Source: an uncultured Prevotella sp. (lineage in GTDB: Bacteria; Bacteroidota; Bacteroidia; Bacteroidales; Bacteroidaceae). From it: a DNA stretch of 42,088 nt. The position numbers and the translations under genes were made by a program. The stretch lies in contig ONLG01000042.1 in the NCBI GenBank assembly GCA_900318625.1, forward strand, positions 1 to 42,088, in the 5' to 3' direction. Below the pieces are notes generated by a model. The model made no database searches and had not been told where the DNA came from. It worked only from the letters and a program-made list of their open reading frames with translations. Below, one piece after another: positions 25,914-33,867 of the stretch; within the stretch, counting starts at the first letter, position 1, and each line of letters starts with the position of its first letter.

Positions 25914-26750
25914 ATGAAGAAAATCTTTACTCTTTTTGCAGCTGTAGCAGCTTTTGCAAGCGTTAATGCACAGTAGCTGTATTTGGTAGGTAGCATCAAC
26001 AACTGGGACATTTCCAACCCTATCGCAATGACTCTGGGCGCAGACGGAAAAACAAACACTTATGAGTTGAACTTGTCTGCAGCCCAAAACATATTTGTTT
26101 GCACTGCTGCTGCAAGTGATTGGACTGTGATGAATAGCGGTCTTCGCTATGCTATCACTCAGCAAAAGAATGTACCTATTACGCAATCTGGCAATTATCA
26201 GCTCATCACAGTGTCTGAAGGAAACTTCAATCTGAGCCCGGGCGAGTGGACCATCACTGTAAACGCTGAAACAATGGCTGCTACCTTTACTAAGAAAGGA
26301 AGCGTAGAAACTTTCTATCACGTTACTGGAGGTAGTGCTGAACTCTTCGGCAATACTTGGGGCGACGCTCTGACTGATGATAACAAGATGGTGAAGCAGG
26401 CCGACGGCACATACAAGAAGACCTACGACGGCGTTACTCTGACTGCCGGCGACATTATGTACAAGATTGTAAGGGATGGAGGCACTTATATTCCAGACGG
26501 AACGGGCAACGATAACATCCTTAACATCCCCGAGGATGGTACATACAATGTTGTATTCACCTACAATCCCGCTGGAGATCCTGACTTGGAAGGTCTGACT
26601 ACTACCGGCGAGGCTACCAGTACCACTGGTATCAGCCTGGTTAAGGTGTCTGACAGCGTTCCCACAGTATATTATAACCTGAAGGGACAGCGCGTCAATG
26701 CCGACACCAAGGGCATCCTGATTGCCGACGGCAAGAAGTTTATCCGATAA
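25914..26750 (+). pseudogene. Secreted carbohydrate-binding-like protein interrupted by an amber codon
   Basis: The frame opens at ATG 25914 with a typical signal peptide (MKKIFTLFAAVAAFASVNAQ). It meets TAG at 25974-25976 (codon 21) and then continues open for 258 codons to TAA at 26748-26750. The downstream part starts LYLVGSINNWD, the usual first strand of SusE/SusF- or CBM-like domains. A second similar domain (YHVTGGSAELFGNTWGDALT, about residues 135-225) resembles pullulanase X25-type modules. The C-terminus has VYYNLKGQRVN and GILIADGKKFIR, the tail shared with the two secreted proteases. A single change such as CAG to TAG would explain the break. It could be a fresh pseudogene, a sequencing error, or readthrough. 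A TTG at 25983 could start translation but would lack the signal peptide. Confidence 0.8.
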
Positions 26751-26758
26751 AACACACC

Positions 26759-26797
26759 TTTCAGCTGCGGTTCTCGCACTGCGGGCCGCGGCTGAAA
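26759..26797 (+). terminator. First hairpin after the amber-interrupted gene
   Basis: TTTCAGCTGCGG / CCGCGGCTGAAA pair over 12 bp (one G-T) with a 15-nt loop, without a strong T-run. It may aid the stronger hairpin just after it. Confidence 0.55.
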
Positions 26798-26798
26798 C

Positions 26799-26846
26799 AA
26801 CGACAAGAGGCTGCATCTTGGGGAGCAGCCTCTTGTCGTTTCTTTG
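26799..26846. terminator. Bidirectional terminator between the amber-interrupted gene and cmk
   Basis: A perfect 16-bp stem AACGACAAGAGGCTGC / GCAGCCTCTTGTCGTT has a 10-nt loop and is followed by TCTTTGTTTG. Convergent genes lie on both sides. Confidence 0.88.
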
Positions 26847-26859
26847 TTTGTAGGAGATT

Positions 26860-27558
26860 TTATTTTGTCACTTCTTCCACTCTTTCCATGAGCCACTGCT
26901 TCTGCTGGGCAATGGTCAGGTTGCTGTTGTCGAGCTCCAGGGCATCGTCGGCTTTGCGCAGGGGAGTCACTTCGCGGTGGGTGTCAATGTAGTCGCGCTG
27001 CTGCACGTTGTCGAGAATGGTCTGGAAGTCCACCTTGTCGCCCCGTGCAGTGAGTTCCTTGTAGCGTCGCTGTGCCCTCACTTCAGCCGATGCAGTGACG
27101 AAAATCTTGAGTTCGGCATTGGGAAACACCACCGTCCCTATGTCGCGTCCGTCCATGACGACTCCCCCTTTGGCTCCCATGGCTTGCTGCTGAGCCACCA
27201 TAGCCTCCCTGACAAAGGACAGGGCGGCAACCGTGCTCACTCGCGACGACACGTCCATCGAGCGTATCTGCTGTTCCACGAGCTGCCCGTTGAGGTAGGT
27301 GTCGGGCCTGCCGGTAGCCTCGTTCTGTGCGAACGTTATCTTTATCTGCGGCATGAGAGCCTGCAGCTGTGTGCTGTCGATGGTGCCGTCGGCATCGTTG
27401 AATAGTCCTTTCTGCATGGCAAACAGCGTTACGGCGCGGTACATGGCACCCGTGTCGACGTATATGTAGCCCAGGTCGCGTGCCAAGTCCTTGGCCATAG
27501 TGCTCTTGCCACACGACGAATAGCCGTCGATGGCGATGGTGATCTTCTTCTTTTCCAT
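26860..27558 (-). CDS. cmk: Cytidylate kinase
   Basis: Cmk phosphorylates CMP and dCMP with ATP. The P-loop is [18 protein letters not shown] near the N-terminus, followed by [14 protein letters not shown] (CMP-binding region) and [20 protein letters not shown] with the DGRDIGT motif. With the start at 27558 the protein has 232 residues and begins [12 protein letters not shown], the usual opening. An upstream in-frame start at 27600 would add 14 residues ([14 protein letters not shown]) that are not typical, so I prefer 27558. It lies 51 bp after porQ, an arrangement seen in other Bacteroidota. Confidence 0.95.
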   Translation of the reverse strand: MEKKKITIAIDGYSSCGKSTMAKDLARDLGYIYVDTGAMYRAVTLFAMQKGLFNDADGTIDSTQLQALMPQIKITFAQNEATGRPDTYLNGQLVEQQIRSMDVSSRVSTVAALSFVREAMVAQQQAMGAKGGVVMDGRDIGTVVFPNAELKIFVTASAEVRAQRRYKELTARGDKVDFQTILDNVQQRDYIDTHREVTPLRKADDALELDNSNLTIAQQKQWLMERVEEVTK

Positions 27559-27609
27559 ATATATTATTAAGGTGTTAGTTTCCTTCTTGAGCTCCTTCAC
27601 CCATTGCTT

Positions 27610-28596
27610 TTACAGCGTGAAGGCTACGTTCACGTTCAGCGAATGAGCCGAAACGTGCTGTTTGGCATACGACAAGTTCAGCTTGAAGCGTTCCAGATTT
27701 ATGCCGGCACCCAGCGTCAGGCCAGCAGCATGGCTCGACTCGCCGTCGTTTGTCACGATGTTCATTTCCTTGTTGGAACGGAAATTGTAGCCTGCGCCAA
27801 TCCATATCTGGCTTGAGAGCAACACGTCGGCTCCCAGACAGAGATGCTGAATGAACGGATAGTTGTAGTGGGTGAGGTCTACGAACGTTGCCGACAGGCG
27901 CACCGGCAGTCCCTTGAAGGTCTTGCTCACGCCGAGCTGCAGGTCGAACGGCATGGGGTCGTAGTCTTCCTCGAAGGCTTTAAGCTGTCCGCCGAGGTTG
28001 CGAGCCACTGCCGAGACCGACCATTCTCTGTCGGGATGGTAGTAGTTGAGGCCCAGGTCTACGCCGAAGCCCATCGAATTGTTCTTTCCAATGTATGCCA
28101 TCACCGCCTTGGCCGTTATTCCTCCCACGAGGTTTCGGGCCAGCTGGTAGGCAAACGTTGCGCTCACAGCCACCTCGGTAGGCGAGAACTCACCCGTCTG
28201 AACGTTGTTCTCGTCAACTTCGCGCATCTTTCCGTAGTTTATGAACTGTGCTCCTGCAGCCAGAGTAGCCTTCTCCTTGAACACCTTAGTGAAGTTGGCA
28301 CTACCCATGTTGATGCCTCCCGAGAGGTGGCTGTAGGCCAGTCCGATGGTCTTGTCGCTCACCGAGGCAGCCAGTGCGGGGTTCGAGAAGATGAGCGAGG
28401 CATCGTCTTCGATGACGGTAATGTTCTCGCCGCCGAGTGCCTTGGCGTGGGCACTCACCGGAATACGCAGAAAGTTGTATGCCGTCTGGCTGTCCTGGGC
28501 ATGGCATTGCGCCACGGCAACAAACAGAAACGTTGCCATTGCGACAGCCAAGCTATGTGTTTTGCTGATGATTTTCAAACTGGAATGAGTTTTCAC
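27610..28596 (-). CDS. porQ: Type IX secretion system protein PorQ
   Basis: PorQ is an outer-membrane beta-barrel of the PorV/PorP-like family that takes part in type IX secretion in Bacteroidota. The 328 residues include a signal peptide ending VAQCHAQ, then YNFLRIPVSAHAKALGGENI and DDASLIFSNPALAA, the characteristic N-terminal blocks. Regular amphipathic strands follow to the terminal LNVNVAFTL, ending in a hydrophobic residue as barrels do. The start is uncertain: the longest frame begins at GTG 28594-28596, only 4 bp after a perfect -7 box, while the next ATG (28537-28539) gives a shorter, less basic signal peptide. It lies upstream of cmk. Confidence 0.88.
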   Translation of the reverse strand: MKTHSSLKIISKTHSLAVAMATFLFVAVAQCHAQDSQTAYNFLRIPVSAHAKALGGENITVIEDDASLIFSNPALAASVSDKTIGLAYSHLSGGINMGSANFTKVFKEKATLAAGAQFINYGKMREVDENNVQTGEFSPTEVAVSATFAYQLARNLVGGITAKAVMAYIGKNNSMGFGVDLGLNYYHPDREWSVSAVARNLGGQLKAFEEDYDPMPFDLQLGVSKTFKGLPVRLSATFVDLTHYNYPFIQHLCLGADVLLSSQIWIGAGYNFRSNKEMNIVTNDGESSHAAGLTLGAGINLERFKLNLSYAKQHVSAHSLNVNVAFTL

Positions 28597-28600
28597 ACGA

Positions 28601-28608
28601 CAAAAGTA
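28601..28608 (-). promoter_or_regulatory. -7 box of porQ-cmk
   Basis: TACTTTTG on the minus strand matches TAnnTTTG exactly. It is only 4 bp from the GTG start of the longest porQ frame. Confidence 0.5.
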
Positions 28609-28694
28609 CTTATTTCCGCGGAATAAAACCTATCATGCAGGCAAAAAAGTAAATCTAAAAAACAAGTGGCTGTGGCTCTAAAAGCTGAAAAAGT

Positions 28695-28725
28695 TTTGCC
28701 GTTTACTTACTTAGTCGTACCTTTG
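28695..28725 (+). promoter_or_regulatory. Promoter of the tonB-like gene
   Basis: TTTTG (28694-28698) and TACCTTTG (28718-28725) are 19 bp apart, a good -33/-7 pair. It implies a leader of about 120 nt before the ATG at 28853. Confidence 0.65.
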
Positions 28726-28783
28726 AACCGTCAATTGCAGAAGTATGAAAGCTTATAGCATCGCTGCAAACGAATGTAGAACA

Positions 28784-28835
28784 GTCAAGTAAGCAGTGAG
28801 AGCCTGAGCCAAAGAGCCACGGGCAGTTGCTTGAC
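28784..28835 (+). promoter_or_regulatory. Hairpin in the 5' leader of the tonB-like gene
   Basis: GTCAAGTAA (28784-28792) pairs with TTGCTTGAC (28827-28835) over 9 bp with one G-T pair, enclosing 34 nt. It ends 17 nt before the start codon. It fits no riboswitch I recognise. Confidence 0.35.
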
Positions 28836-28852
28836 AGAGCCGTTTGAGATAC

Positions 28853-29602
28853 ATGACAACAGATAGTAGCAAGTCTTCAATCATCGTTCCATCATCCTAT
28901 CGCCGCAGCGTGGGCTTCTTTCTGGGGCTGGCCGTGGCGGTGGCACTGCTTGTCATGGCGCTCGAATACAACAGTGCGCCTGCCGATTACGACATCGACC
29001 TGAGCCTTCTGGAGCATCTCGACAAGGACGAAGAGATGATTCCCGTCATGGAACATCAGGACCTGCGGCCCACGGTGGTGGAGAAGGAACCCGAAAGCGA
29101 GCCTTCGGTGAGCGAGAAGCTCAAGGAGGTGGACGCGGCTAAGCTGCCCGAGGAGATGGACAAGGCCGACCTCGACACCAAGGAGGGCAAGACCGAGAAC
29201 ACCGCCACCCGTCCGCCGGAGGTGCCCGAAGCCTTGCCGCAAGACCTTACCAAGGTGCCGCCAGTGGTGCTCAACATCAACAGCGACCCCGCAAATATGC
29301 GCATAGTGCGCGATACGCCCAAGCCCGTCGACGGATGGATAGCCTTCATGAAGTGGATAACAGCCACACTGCGCTATCCCCCGGCTGCCAAGGCTGCCGG
29401 AAAGCAGGGCACGGTGATGGTGACTTTCATCGTTGAGCCCGACGGAAGCATAACCAACATCAAGGCCGAGAAGTCGCCCGACAGCCGTCTTGAGTCCGAA
29501 GCGCTGCGCGTGATAGGCATCATGCCGAAGTGGAAGGCCGGAGTGGAGAAGGGCAAGCCTGTCCGCGCAAAGATGGCCATGCCCATAGTGTTCAAGATAT
29601 AG
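28853..29602 (+). CDS. TonB-family energy transducer
   Basis: TonB-type proteins pass proton-motive energy from ExbB/ExbD to outer-membrane receptors. With the ATG at 28853 the protein has 249 residues; a TTG 9 bp earlier is less likely. A short cytoplasmic tail is followed by one membrane helix (about 20-42, GFFLGLAVAVALLVMALEY). A long acidic and Pro/Glu/Lys-rich periplasmic stretch follows (about 50-150). The TonB C-terminal domain (about 160-249) has LRYPPAAKAAGKQGTVMVTF, then IVEPDGSI and a VFKI end. The exbB/exbD genes are 4 kb downstream rather than adjacent. It is followed by a polyprenyl synthase gene 78 bp on. Confidence 0.88.
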   Translation: MTTDSSKSSIIVPSSYRRSVGFFLGLAVAVALLVMALEYNSAPADYDIDLSLLEHLDKDEEMIPVMEHQDLRPTVVEKEPESEPSVSEKLKEVDAAKLPEEMDKADLDTKEGKTENTATRPPEVPEALPQDLTKVPPVVLNINSDPANMRIVRDTPKPVDGWIAFMKWITATLRYPPAAKAAGKQGTVMVTFIVEPDGSITNIKAEKSPDSRLESEALRVIGIMPKWKAGVEKGKPVRAKMAMPIVFKI

Positions 29603-29680
29603 GCTGCTGCCACCCCCCCGTAAATCCCATATCGCCCAATGCCCCCCATAATAACCATCAAATAATAAACTCCCAATAAG

Positions 29681-30670
29681 ATGAAGACTTCAGCCGAAAT
29701 ACTCGGAATAGTGAACGACTACATAGAGCACTTGCCCTATGACCGTAAGCCCTACAGCCTGTATGAGCCAGTCAGATACGTGCTTTCCTTGGGCGGAAAA
29801 CGCATCCGCCCGGTGCTGATGATGCTCTCCTACGAGCTTTTTGCCGACGATAGTACGTCGATAATCGATGCTGCCGTGGCCCTGGAAACGTATCACAACT
29901 ACACCCTTCTGCACGACGACCTGATGGACAACGCGCCTATGCGTCGCGGAAAAGCTACCGTACACACTCGCTGGAACGCCAACACTGCCATCCTCTCGGG
30001 CGACACGATGCTCGTGATGGCCTACGAACGCATGGCCAAATGCAAGCCCGAGATGCTCAAACCCGTTATCGACCTCTTCACCGAAACGGCCCTGCAGATA
30101 GGCGAAGGACAGCAGTACGACATGGAGTTCGAGACCCGCGACGACGTCGTTGAGGCCGAATATATCGAGATGATACGCCTGAAGACCAGCGTGCTGCTGG
30201 CTTGCGCCACCAAGATGGGTGCGCTGCTGGCCGGTGCCACGCAGCAGCAGGCCGGACAGCTCTACCGTTTCGGCGAACTTCTGGGCCTGGCCTTCCAGCT
30301 GCAGGACGACTATCTCGACGTGTATGGCGACCCCAAGGTGTTCGGAAAGGCCATCGGAGGCGACATACTGTGCAACAAGAAGACCTATATGCTCATAAAC
30401 GCCATCAATACGGCTGACGAAGCGCAGCGCAAGGAGCTGGCTCACTGGCTCTCGCTCACCGAGAACAGCATCGACGAGGCCACGCGCAAGGACAAGGTTG
30501 CTGCCGTGACGCGACTCTACAACGAGATGGCTATCGACAAGATGGCTGAAAACAAAATCAACCAATACTTCGACGAGTGCCGCAAGGTGCTCGACCAGCT
30601 CGACGTAGACCCCCAGCGAAAGGCTGAACTCATAGCTTATACTAACCAGATGATGAAGCGAAACCGATAA
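29681..30670 (+). CDS. Polyprenyl (farnesyl/geranylgeranyl-type) diphosphate synthase
   Basis: A trans-prenyltransferase that condenses IPP with allylic diphosphates. The 329 residues show GGKRIRP (38-44), the first Asp-rich motif DDLMD (79-83, in LLHDDLMDNAPMRRG) and the second DDYLD (209-213). Residue 74, five before the first motif, is Tyr; a bulky residue there is typical of short-chain (C15 or C20) enzymes, though this does not settle the product. It uses the product of IspH, whose gene is elsewhere in the window. The next gene starts 4 bp after its stop codon. Confidence 0.9.
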   Translation: MKTSAEILGIVNDYIEHLPYDRKPYSLYEPVRYVLSLGGKRIRPVLMMLSYELFADDSTSIIDAAVALETYHNYTLLHDDLMDNAPMRRGKATVHTRWNANTAILSGDTMLVMAYERMAKCKPEMLKPVIDLFTETALQIGEGQQYDMEFETRDDVVEAEYIEMIRLKTSVLLACATKMGALLAGATQQQAGQLYRFGELLGLAFQLQDDYLDVYGDPKVFGKAIGGDILCNKKTYMLINAINTADEAQRKELAHWLSLTENSIDEATRKDKVAAVTRLYNEMAIDKMAENKINQYFDECRKVLDQLDVDPQRKAELIAYTNQMMKRNR

Positions 30671-30674
30671 GACC

Positions 30675-31373
30675 ATGCCCTACCGCCGACTGCCAAAGAC
30701 CGATGCCGCACGGCTGAAGGCCATGAAGACTCTGCTCGACAACAACGACATCTACACCGTGCGCAACCGATTCCTCGACTGGAAGCTGCTCGGCAGGGTG
30801 AAACCGCTCTACGAGCGCCTCTCAGCCGCTACCGAACAGTATCGCATCAATATGTCGGCACAGACGCGGAATGCCGGAAAGATAACCAAGGTTCAGCGCA
30901 AGGCAGCAATGTATGTGAGCCATTTTCTGCAGGTGCTGTTCCTCGCCGTGGAGCGCGGAGAGGTGAAACAGAAGTACCTGGAGCTGTATGGCCTTGAGCC
31001 GGAAGCCACTATCCTGCCCAACCTGAAGACCGTGGAGGGGCTGCTCAAGTGGGGACGCATGGTGATAGACGGTGAGAAAGCGCGCATCAAAGCAGGCGGA
31101 CGACCAATCTACAACCCCACGATAGGCATGGTATCGGCCAATTTCGAGATTTTCGTCGACGCATACCAGGCTCAGCAACGGCTGCAGGAACGCACCACTC
31201 GGGCATTAGAGGCAATAGCCAAGCTGCGTCCTGAGTGCGACGATGTGCTCCTCGAGCTGTGGAACGCCATAGAAAGCCACTTTGCCGACCAGCCGGCAGA
31301 GAGGCGGTTTGATGCCTGCCGCAAGTTCGGAGTGATTTATTACTATCGCCGCCACGAGCCGCATGAGTATTGA
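30675..31373 (+). CDS. Hypothetical protein, mostly helical
   Basis: 232 residues that I do not assign to a family. There is no signal peptide or membrane helix. It is basic and largely helical, with blocks QRKAAMYVSHFLQVLFLAVE, GRPIYNPTIGMVSANFEIFV and RFDACRKFGVIYYYRR. It starts 4 bp after the polyprenyl synthase gene, so it is surely in the same operon. The tight coupling and even codon use support a real gene; I have seen similar proteins only as unassigned Bacteroidota genes. Confidence 0.75.
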   Translation: MPYRRLPKTDAARLKAMKTLLDNNDIYTVRNRFLDWKLLGRVKPLYERLSAATEQYRINMSAQTRNAGKITKVQRKAAMYVSHFLQVLFLAVERGEVKQKYLELYGLEPEATILPNLKTVEGLLKWGRMVIDGEKARIKAGGRPIYNPTIGMVSANFEIFVDAYQAQQRLQERTTRALEAIAKLRPECDDVLLELWNAIESHFADQPAERRFDACRKFGVIYYYRRHEPHEY

Positions 31374-31487
31374 AAGGTTAGAAATTAACAGATTAAAAGA
31401 TTAAAACGTTGAAAGATTAAAAGGTTAAAGCGTTAGACTATTGAAAGGTTAAAGCGTTGAAAAGCTAAAGTTTTAAATGATTATCCC
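31374..31487. repeat. A/T-rich degenerate tandem repeat
   Basis: The 114-bp gap before the tatD-like gene is made of variants of GTTGAAAGGTTAAAGC (for example GAAAGGTTAAAGCGTT near 31443 and a similar copy earlier). All share GTTAAA/GATTAAA cores about 10 bp apart. It holds no gene. Confidence 0.6.
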
Positions 31488-32279
31488 ATGCTGATTGACA
31501 CCCATGCTCACCTCGACGGTGAGGAGTTCCGCGACGACTTAGACGATGTGATGGCGCGCGCTGCCGCCGCCGGAGTAGAGACAGTGCTGCTGCCAGCCAT
31601 CGACCTGGCATCTGCCGAGTCGGTGGTGGCTGTCTGCAAGCGTTTCCCCGGCAGGGCATATCCCATGATTGGCCTGCATCCCGAGGAGGTGAAGGCCGAC
31701 TGGCAGGCTGTTCTCGCCACGATGCACGAGCTGTTGCTCGCGCGTCGTGCTGCCGATGAGCATCCGTGGATAGCCATCGGCGAGGTGGGACTCGACTACT
31801 ACTGGAGTCGCGAGTTTGCCGACGAGCAGCTGCTGGCCTTCGAGGAACAGGTGAGGTGGTCGGTGGAGACGCGCCTGCCGCTGATGATCCACTGCCGCAA
31901 GGCGCAGAACGAGATGGTGACACTGCTCAAACGCTATCGCAGCGAGCTGCCGGGCGGAGTGTTCCACTGCTTCACGGGCAACGCGCTCGAAGCCGAACAG
32001 CTGTTGCAGTTCGACAACTTCATGCTCGGAATAGGCGGAGTGAGCACCTTCAAGAAGTCGCACCTGCCCGAGGTGCTGCCCCAGGTGGTTCCCCTGAGCC
32101 GCATCGTGCTTGAGACCGATGCCCCGTACATGGCTCCGGTGCCCCATCGCGGCAAGCGCAACGAGAGCGCCTTCGTGGTGGAAGTGGCTGACAAGCTTGC
32201 CCAAAGCTACGGCACTACACCCGACGAGGTGGCGCGCATCACTACCGACAACGCCAAGAGAATGTTCGGTTTGCCCTGA
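31488..32279 (+). CDS. TatD-family metal-dependent hydrolase
   Basis: A TIM-barrel metallohydrolase related to the DNase TatD. The 263 residues show the metal ligands in order: DTHAHLD with H6 and H8, the GEVGLDYYW block with Glu at about 94, MIHCRKA, FHCFTG, and LETDAPYMAPVPHRGKRNES near the end. Members act as 3'-5' exonucleases or D-aminoacyl-type esterases, so the substrate is uncertain. It is cytoplasmic. It lies downstream of the polyprenyl synthase operon and is followed by G/C palindromes. Confidence 0.92.
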   Translation: MLIDTHAHLDGEEFRDDLDDVMARAAAAGVETVLLPAIDLASAESVVAVCKRFPGRAYPMIGLHPEEVKADWQAVLATMHELLLARRAADEHPWIAIGEVGLDYYWSREFADEQLLAFEEQVRWSVETRLPLMIHCRKAQNEMVTLLKRYRSELPGGVFHCFTGNALEAEQLLQFDNFMLGIGGVSTFKKSHLPEVLPQVVPLSRIVLETDAPYMAPVPHRGKRNESAFVVEVADKLAQSYGTTPDEVARITTDNAKRMFGLP

Positions 32280-32349
32280 AGCCCCATTCAGTCCCCCCAA
32301 AGGGAGCCCCCCTCGGTCCCCCCCAAGGGGGGAAGAAAAGCCCCTCTCA
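32280..32349. repeat. G/C palindrome cluster after the tatD-like gene
   Basis: AGTCCCCCCAAAGGGAGCCC, then CCCTCGGTCCCCCCCAAGGG and GGGAAGAAAAGCCCC lie immediately after the stop codon. They are copies of the same palindrome family as at 25106 and 25755 and run directly into the composite repeat at 32350. Confidence 0.75.
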
Positions 32350-32560
32350 ATCCCCCCAAGGTGGGGGAGAGTATCTTTAGGACTTATAGGTCTTATGAGA
32401 CTTATAAGCCTTATATGCCTTATAGTAGAGCCTTTCGGCTCCCCCAAGGGGGGAAGAGGTATTTGTTCATTATTCATTGTTCATTATTCATTAACCAATA
32501 TGGCCCATATTGGTCGGTAATATGGCCCATATTGGTCGGTAATATGGCCCATATTACTTT
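32350..32560. repeat. Composite intergenic repeat, copy 2 (inverted relative to copy 1)
   Basis: In plus-strand order: CCCCCCAAGGTGGGGGAGAG, TATCTTTAGGACTTATAGG with several ACTTATAAG-type units (32372-32423), TATAGTAGAGCCTTTCGGCT, a CCCCCAAGGGGGG palindrome (32441-32453), TTCATTATTCATTGTTCATT (32466-32493), then three ATATGGCCCATAT-type palindromes (32494-32556). Reverse-complemented it matches 24929-25131 module for module; AGGCTCTACTATAAGGCATA is identical in both. Copy 2 also has a second C/G palindrome between modules. Confidence 0.85.
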
Positions 32561-32666
32561 GCTTTAAGCCCCCTACCTTGGGCTGGGGCGGACTGTAGAG
32601 TGAGTAATTGAACCTTAAAATAGTTTAAAAACTCGCGGCAAACGCTGTTTTTACGATATAATAGTC

Positions 32667-32674
32667 TATCTTTG
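32667..32674 (+). promoter_or_regulatory. -7 box upstream of tRNA-Ser
   Basis: TATCTTTG, an exact TAnnTTTG match followed by C, lies 12 bp before the tRNA. Confidence 0.55.
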
Positions 32675-32686
32675 CAAGGCAATTAA

Positions 32687-32774
32687 GGAGAGGTGCTCGA
32701 GTGGTTGAAGAGGCACGCCTGGAAAGCGTGTAACCGGCAAAACCGGTTCGCAGGTTCGAATCCTGTTCTCTCCG
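32687..32774 (+). tRNA. tRNA-Ser(GGA)
   Basis: 88 nt without an encoded CCA. The acceptor stem GGAGAGG pairs with TCTCTCC (one G-T). The anticodon stem is CACGC/GCGTG with loop CTGGAAA, giving anticodon GGA (reads UCC and UCU). A long variable arm (ACCGGCAAAACCGGT) fits a class II serine tRNA. The T-arm is GCAGG-TTCGAAT-CCTGT and the discriminator base is G. The last 15 bp recur at 32827-32841. Confidence 0.96.
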
Positions 32775-32826
32775 CGAAGCGTCTGAACATGGATTCAAAG
32801 CTTCGAGGCAAAGCCGAGAAGTCTTT

Positions 32827-32841
32827 TCCTGTTCTCTCCGC
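32827..32841 (+). repeat. Copy of the tRNA-Ser 3' end
   Basis: TCCTGTTCTCTCCGC repeats exactly the bases at 32761-32775, which cover the T-arm 3' strand, acceptor 3' strand and discriminator. The copies enclose 51 bp. Such a duplication is what integration at a tRNA gene leaves, but no integrase is present. Confidence 0.7.
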
Positions 32842-32895
32842 TCCTTTTTTTATTACCATCCGTTCTGCAAGTGCGGAACAACACGCAGATTATTT

Positions 32896-33867
32896 ATGAC
32901 AAAGAAGATAGCAAACAGCGTAGTGGTAGTAATTCTTCTACTTGCTTTTCTACAATCACCAGCAGCTTATTCAGCCTCGCAGTCGCTGAAAGAGAAAGAA
33001 GTGTCGGCTGTTGCTGCCGACAGGCCCGGTGCTCCCAAGCCGGCGGTAATCACCGACAAGCAGCGTGAGGCTGAGCAGCGACAGGACAATGCCGCCGATC
33101 CGGCTCAGCCGCAGCCTGCCGATGCCAAGGCAGCGCAGACCAAGCTGCCTACGGCTACCGACAGCATCACCGACGATATGCTGCCCGAAGAGGGCGACAC
33201 CACGTCGGTCTTTGCGCAGGGAAACACCGAGGGAGGGCTTCATCAGGCCCTGAAAAAGAAGTTCATCGAGGGCAATGCCGGCTTCATGTCGCTCGTTGCG
33301 CTGGCGCTGGTGCTGGGACTGGCTTTCTGCATCGAGCGTATAATCTTCCTCACACTGTCTGAGATCAACGTGAAACGCTTCATGGGCGACCTCAAGGAAG
33401 CCATTGCCGGCGGCGACATCGACAAGGCGCGCCAGCTGTGCGACTCCACGCGCGGACCCGTGGCAGCCCTTTGCCGCCATGCGCTGGAGCGTGTGGCCGA
33501 GCCGATTGACGTGATAGAGCGCGGCATAACATCTTACGGCACCATGCTTGCAGCCAATCTTGAGAAAGGTTGCTCGTGGATTACGCTCTTCATAGCCATG
33601 GCTCCGTCGCTCGGTTTCCTCGGAACGGTGATCGGTATGGTGATGGCGTTCGACCAGATACAGATGGCAGGCGACATCAGTCCTACCATTGTGGCATCGG
33701 GAATGAAGGTGGCACTCATCACAACCATCTTCGGCATCATCGTGGCACTGGTGTTGCAGGTGTTCTATAACTACATACTGACCCGCATCGAAAGCATAAC
33801 GGCACAGATGGAAGAGGCCGCCATAGGCGTTCTCGACAGTCTGTCGGAATACAAGCAGAAGCAATGA
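32896..33867 (+). CDS. ExbB/TolQ/MotA-family proton channel
   Basis: The 323-residue protein is the pentameric channel component that powers TonB-type transport. It begins with a hydrophobic segment like a signal peptide (about 6-26), then a long Ala/Asp/Gln/Pro-rich periplasmic region (to about 120), longer than in E. coli ExbB. The MotA_TolQ_ExbB domain (about 130-315) has three membrane segments: FMSLVALALVLGLAFCIERI, then a LFIAMAPSLGFLGTVIGMVM block typical of the family, then ALITTIFGIIVALVLQVFYN. The gene overlaps the next by 4 bp (ATGA), and three more genes follow in an operon. No promoter of the TAnnTTTG type was found, so transcription might continue from the tRNA. Confidence 0.9.
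   Translation: MTKKIANSVVVVILLLAFLQSPAAYSASQSLKEKEVSAVAADRPGAPKPAVITDKQREAEQRQDNAADPAQPQPADAKAAQTKLPTATDSITDDMLPEEGDTTSVFAQGNTEGGLHQALKKKFIEGNAGFMSLVALALVLGLAFCIERIIFLTLSEINVKRFMGDLKEAIAGGDIDKARQLCDSTRGPVAALCRHALERVAEPIDVIERGITSYGTMLAANLEKGCSWITLFIAMAPSLGFLGTVIGMVMAFDQIQMAGDISPTIVASGMKVALITTIFGIIVALVLQVFYNYILTRIESITAQMEEAAIGVLDSLSEYKQKQ

Noticed and set aside
27559-27600. Longer cmk start (14 extra residues)
   Set aside because: [12 protein letters not shown] is the usual start; the extra residues lack family similarity.
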